Virus record (IMG/VR): IMGVR_UViG_3300012359_000048
Location: 1-21,322 of that record
Source of the DNA: a virus
DNA length: 21,322 nt
Strand: one strand, 5' to 3'
Shown here one piece after another: positions 18,470 through 21,322 of this stretch (within the stretch, counting starts at the first letter, position 1; each line of letters begins with the position of its first letter). The notes under the pieces were generated by a model. It was not told the origin of the DNA and searched no databases. It worked only from the letters and a program-made list of their open reading frames with translations. Made by a program: the position numbers and the translations under genes.

Positions 18470-19371
18470 CAATCAGCGATTTTGACCCTGTTGACTTGCC
18501 TCCGTATTCTCCCGAACCTCCGCTGCATCCTTGGGACGAGAGCAACATTGAGGCGATGTTTAGGAAAGCATTCCTGAATTTCGATCCTGAGGAGCCTCGT
18601 GATGACAAAGGAAAATGGACTGCTGGCCCGGTAAAGGAAGCGGAAAAGCTAGCTGAAGTTGCTGATACCCTAGCGGTGCATACCCGGCCGGACGGGACGC
18701 TAGATCCTGAGCGTGCTCGGCTGCATGATGAGATCATCAATGACATGCTTTCAGGGAAGCGATCTTCCCGTAATCCCGTGGCAACTTTTTTTGGTGGCGG
18801 ACCTGCCTCGGGCAAATCCACCGCATTGCATTCACCTGAAGAATCGGCGGTTATCGAGTCGGATTACGCCAAGACAAGGCTGCCGGAATATCAGGCCGGA
18901 ATTGCCGCTGAAGACAAATCTGCTGCCGCGAAAGTTCATGAGGAATCATCTGTCATCGCGGCCAAGGCGGTAGCCATGGCCCAGGACAAGAATATCAGCT
19001 TTACCCTGGACGGAACGGGTGATTCTTCCTTTGAGAAACTTTCCGCCAAGGTTAATAATGCCCGGTATTCTGGGTTCCAGGTTCACGGCAGGTATGTGAC
19101 TGTTGATACGGCTACCGCGGTTGAACGTTCGGCCAGTCGTCAGGCGAAGACAGGACGTGGCGTGCCGGCTTCGGTTATCCGGGAGACGCATGCCGGGGTA
19201 TCTGGAGTTTTCCCGAAAATTATAGCTAACGGACTTTTTGATTCCCTGGAACTATGGGACAACAACGGTCCCAGCCCAGTCCTGATCGTATCCGGGCATG
19301 GTACGGATATTGCCATTCTCGACCAGGCTGCCTATGACAGGTTCCTTGGCAAGGCCAGGGGGCAGTCATGA
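18466..19371 (+). CDS. Zeta-toxin-like kinase with capsid-operon tag
   Basis: The 301-residue protein starts at the ATG overlapping the upstream stop (ATGA). Residues 38-51 are the same NFDPEEPRDDKGKW tag. The kinase domain shows Walker A GGGPASGKST (110-119), Asp133 in VIESDYAKTRLPEY, an HEESS helix (about 158-162), IS-FTLDGTGDSS (177-188) with Asp182, and an R-(x)n-TGRGVP segment (about 201-214). These match zeta toxins, which phosphorylate UDP-N-acetylglucosamine and block wall synthesis, or the related polynucleotide/chloramphenicol phosphotransferase-type kinases. Nothing here identifies the substrate. It could be a delivered effector, an anti-competitor toxin, or a wall-modifying kinase. 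Confidence 0.75.
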   Translation: MTISDFDPVDLPPYSPEPPLHPWDESNIEAMFRKAFLNFDPEEPRDDKGKWTAGPVKEAEKLAEVADTLAVHTRPDGTLDPERARLHDEIINDMLSGKRSSRNPVATFFGGGPASGKSTALHSPEESAVIESDYAKTRLPEYQAGIAAEDKSAAAKVHEESSVIAAKAVAMAQDKNISFTLDGTGDSSFEKLSAKVNNARYSGFQVHGRYVTVDTATAVERSASRQAKTGRGVPASVIRETHAGVSGVFPKIIANGLFDSLELWDNNGPSPVLIVSGHGTDIAILDQAAYDRFLGKARGQS

Positions 19372-19568
19372 GTGGTGATACTGCGGTGGCGATGATGCGG
19401 GCAATTCTGCTAGGGCAAGCCTGGCCACCAGAAGGAATTGAAGACACGGCAGTGAACCGTGCGCTCTGGGATGAAATTACAGCTGACATCAGGGCACTTC
19501 CCAGCAATGTTATACCGGAAATACCATTTGAATGGCCGGACGGCAATAACGGAAAGGAGAGCGAATGA
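19368..19568 (+). CDS. 66-residue acidic protein, possible partner of the kinase
   Basis: The ATG overlaps the kinase stop (ATGA), and the stop overlaps the protease start (ATGA), so it is tightly embedded. It begins MSGDTAVAMMRAILLGQAWPPEGIEDT and continues as an acidic helical domain (AVNRALWDEITADIRAL), ending in a Pro/Glu-rich, Asn-rich tail. Its size, acidity and position after a zeta-like kinase would suit an antitoxin, but it does not resemble epsilon antitoxin. It may instead be a packaging chaperone or an unrelated small head protein. Confidence 0.6.
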   Translation: MSGDTAVAMMRAILLGQAWPPEGIEDTAVNRALWDEITADIRALPSNVIPEIPFEWPDGNNGKESE

Positions 19569-20758
19569 GCCGGAATACACCCTGGCGTACGACCAGGAAG
19601 ATGTATTCCCTGCACCAGCAGGGGAATGACTGGTACAGGATCAGGAACCAGAAGGACGGCCCGACTCAGCTGCACATCTACGATGAGATTGGGTACTTCG
19701 GGGTGTCGGCCGGAGATCTCATTCGCGATCTGGCTGATGTCGGTGGACCGCTCGAGGTTCACCTCAATAGCCCAGGAGGGGAGGTGTTTGACGGCATCGC
19801 GATCTATAACGTCCTACTGGCTCGGCATGATGTAACGATCATGATTGATGGGCTGGCTGCCTCGATCGCGTCGGTAATCGCGATGGCAGGCAATCCGGTC
19901 CTGGTTGCGCGGAATGCCCAGATGATGGTGCATGACGGGTTCGGGATGGCGATCGGCAATGCGCAGGACATGCGTGACCTGGCTGAGCTGCTCGATCGAA
20001 CCTCGAACAACATTGCCAGTATTTATAGCGACCACACCGGTCGCCCAGCGGCTTACTGGCGTGAGATCATGAAGGCTGAGACCTGGTACGATGCCGATGA
20101 GGCGATTGACGTCGGCCTGGCCGATCGGACCATTGATAATGGTGCTGGGCGGCAGGTAAAGGAGACCTCACACGACAAGTGGGATATGGGGGTGTTCCGG
20201 GGAGCCAAGGACAAGCCAGATGCTGAGCCGGCTCATATTCCCTGGGATCCGGACGGCGACGGCGACGACGACAGTACGCCAGAGGGAGACCTGGACTACA
20301 GCCACTGGGACCGGAATGGCCGTCAGCTGCAGGATGTCCCGGGTAAGCCGCTACATCAGGGAAACCTTATTGACATCCGGAGCGCCAGCGTCGACTCCTC
20401 GCCGTGGGATGCCGCCCGGGCCATGCACAATGCGGCCACGAGCGACAATCCGGCCAGCTTCTACAACGGCATATGCGCCGGCAAGCGGGATGGTGACCCC
20501 AGCAATCAGGCGTCCCACGCTCTACCGCATCACTACCATCCTGGTGATGCACCGAACGCGGCTGGAGTCAGGGCCGCGCTTGGCCGGATCAGCGGAACAC
20601 AAGGCCTTACCAACAAGGACGCTGCGCAGTCGCATCTTGAGGCACATATGCGAAGCATCAATCCGGACTGGAAGCCGAGCGGAGACAAGACGGATGCCAA
20701 TCCGTTCGGGCTGTCCGACGAGGAAATCAAGAAGTTCACAGCATCATTGAGGCTCTGA
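19565..20758 (+). CDS. ClpP-like head maturation protease with C-terminal extension
   Basis: The 397-residue protein has an S14-type protease domain in about residues 35-190. It contains the oxyanion-loop segment NSPGGEVFDG (68-77), catalytic Ser100 in DGLAASIAS and His123 in MVHDGF; the third residue is not clear. The WYDADEAIDVGLAD segment closes the fold. A Gly/Asp-rich acidic linker (about 225-245) leads to a second domain (about 285-380): WDAARAMHN ... YNGICAGKRDGDP ... SHALPHHYHPG ... NAAGVRAALGRISGTQGL ... HLEAHM. I recall such a Trp-Ala/Cys-His-rich domain at the end of actinophage head proteases, probably a scaffold-like part. It should process the capsid and perhaps tagged effectors. 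Confidence 0.8.
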   Translation: MSRNTPWRTTRKMYSLHQQGNDWYRIRNQKDGPTQLHIYDEIGYFGVSAGDLIRDLADVGGPLEVHLNSPGGEVFDGIAIYNVLLARHDVTIMIDGLAASIASVIAMAGNPVLVARNAQMMVHDGFGMAIGNAQDMRDLAELLDRTSNNIASIYSDHTGRPAAYWREIMKAETWYDADEAIDVGLADRTIDNGAGRQVKETSHDKWDMGVFRGAKDKPDAEPAHIPWDPDGDGDDDSTPEGDLDYSHWDRNGRQLQDVPGKPLHQGNLIDIRSASVDSSPWDAARAMHNAATSDNPASFYNGICAGKRDGDPSNQASHALPHHYHPGDAPNAAGVRAALGRISGTQGLTNKDAAQSHLEAHMRSINPDWKPSGDKTDANPFGLSDEEIKKFTASLRL

Positions 20759-20770
20759 GAGGAGCAGGAA

Positions 20771-21322
20771 ATGGCAGCGACATTGACGATTCCGACCAGG
20801 CCTGAGGAGCTGGAGGAATTTCTTGGACAGCCGGACAACGTCAAGGCGATGATGTCCGAGCCCGGCAAGTTCCAGGAATTCATCAAGGCGTACGCCGAGA
20901 TGACTGTCCAGAAGGACAGCACTCTCAAGCAGCAGATCAAGGAGCAGGTGCAGCTAGGCCTGGCTGAATTCATGCAGCAGAACGGCATGGGTGGTCGACG
21001 GCTGAATTTCAGCAATGCGGCCGACGGCCTTACCCCGAGGTTCGACGCGCGCAGTGTCTCTATGGGCAAGGGAGCAGCATACAATGCCCAGTCTTTCGGT
21101 GCTCGGCTAGAGCGCGAGCTAAAGGCTGCGTCTGGCGGTGATGGATCGGCCCTGCCCGAGTGCACTTCAGAGTTCTTTCAGGCTATCTGGCCTAAGCACG
21201 AGACACTCAAGAATAGCCAGCGTCTCGGCAAGATCCGATCGGAAATCCTCAAGATCCAGAACAGTTTCGGCAGTGAGGTACCGGCGGACGGTGGCTTCCT
21301 TATTCCCGAGGTTCTGCGGTCG
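20771..21322 (+). CDS. Major capsid protein, 3' end beyond the window
   Basis: The ATG at 20771 follows the protease stop by 12 bases, with GAGGAGCAGGAA as ribosome site. 184 residues are visible with no stop. The N-terminus reads like the delta/scaffold region of HK97-type capsids: charged, helical (LEEFLGQPDNVKAMMSEPGKFQEFIKAYAEMTVQKD ... KEQVQLGLAEFMQQNG), about 80-100 residues. It is followed by the mature-domain start with a typical ILKIQNSFGSEVPADGGFLIPEVLR segment, the conserved 'G.aGGyLvP' region. The order portal, protease, capsid confirms the assignment. Confidence 0.85.
   Translation, partial: MAATLTIPTRPEELEEFLGQPDNVKAMMSEPGKFQEFIKAYAEMTVQKDSTLKQQIKEQVQLGLAEFMQQNGMGGRRLNFSNAADGLTPRFDARSVSMGKGAAYNAQSFGARLERELKAASGGDGSALPECTSEFFQAIWPKHETLKNSQRLGKIRSEILKIQNSFGSEVPADGGFLIPEVLRS

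Noticed and set aside
1-21322. Integrase gene or attachment site
   Set aside because: No tyrosine or serine recombinase motifs and no tRNA gene suitable for attachment were found, so a temperate lifestyle is not claimed.

Overview
This window is part of a tailed double-stranded DNA phage (or prophage) of the class Caudoviricetes. It very probably comes from an actinobacterial host. The signs are an actinophage-style head and packaging module (HTH small terminase, TerL, HK97-type portal, S14 head protease, HK97-type capsid), tightly packed genes joined by ATGA, GTGA or TAATG junctions, many GTG starts, one likely leaderless gene, and codon use that is moderately GC-rich but not Streptomyces-high. 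The host genus cannot be read from the sequence, and no integrase or attachment site was seen.

Left arm (1-5.97 kb). Nearly all genes point left. From right to left there is a SAM-dependent methyltransferase, a RuvC-like resolvase and a small CxxC protein. Then come small unknown genes in separate cassettes, each with a near-identical promoter (minus-strand CTGGCGTATACT followed by GTAGGTAGG), and several with a strong inverted repeat. Last is an operon of small genes ending in a 35-residue membrane peptide. Near the left end an HTH regulator faces a leaderless PD-(D/E)XK nuclease across a short divergent promoter containing a palindrome.

Replication block (6.07-9.62 kb, rightward). A primase-polymerase/RepA-type ATPase fusion, a small CxxC protein and an SF1 helicase are followed by about 840 bp of non-coding DNA (9.62-10.46 kb). 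This non-coding stretch is full of ACTGTAGGTAG-type motifs, inverted repeats and hairpins. The same 11-mer overlaps the leftward promoters, so it is probably a control centre, an origin, or both.

Accessory stretch (10.46-12.7 kb). Small, GC-rich genes of host-like character: a one-helix membrane protein, a SWIM zinc-finger protein and a Cys-rich protein, with tandem repeats and a 35-bp near-perfect palindrome.

Packaging and head module (12.74-21.32 kb). TerS, tiny membrane proteins, a Cys-rich protein with a likely CTG start, TerL, more tiny genes, portal, then two adjacent effector-like genes: an ADP-ribosyltransferase-like protein and a zeta-toxin-like kinase. These two share an identical 14-residue tag (NFDPEEPRDDKGKW) although the rest of each protein is unrelated. 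A 66-residue acidic protein, a ClpP-like head protease with a C-terminal extension, and the start of the major capsid gene follow. The tagged effector pair inside the capsid operon is the most interesting finding; it suggests head-packaged proteins delivered to the host with the DNA.
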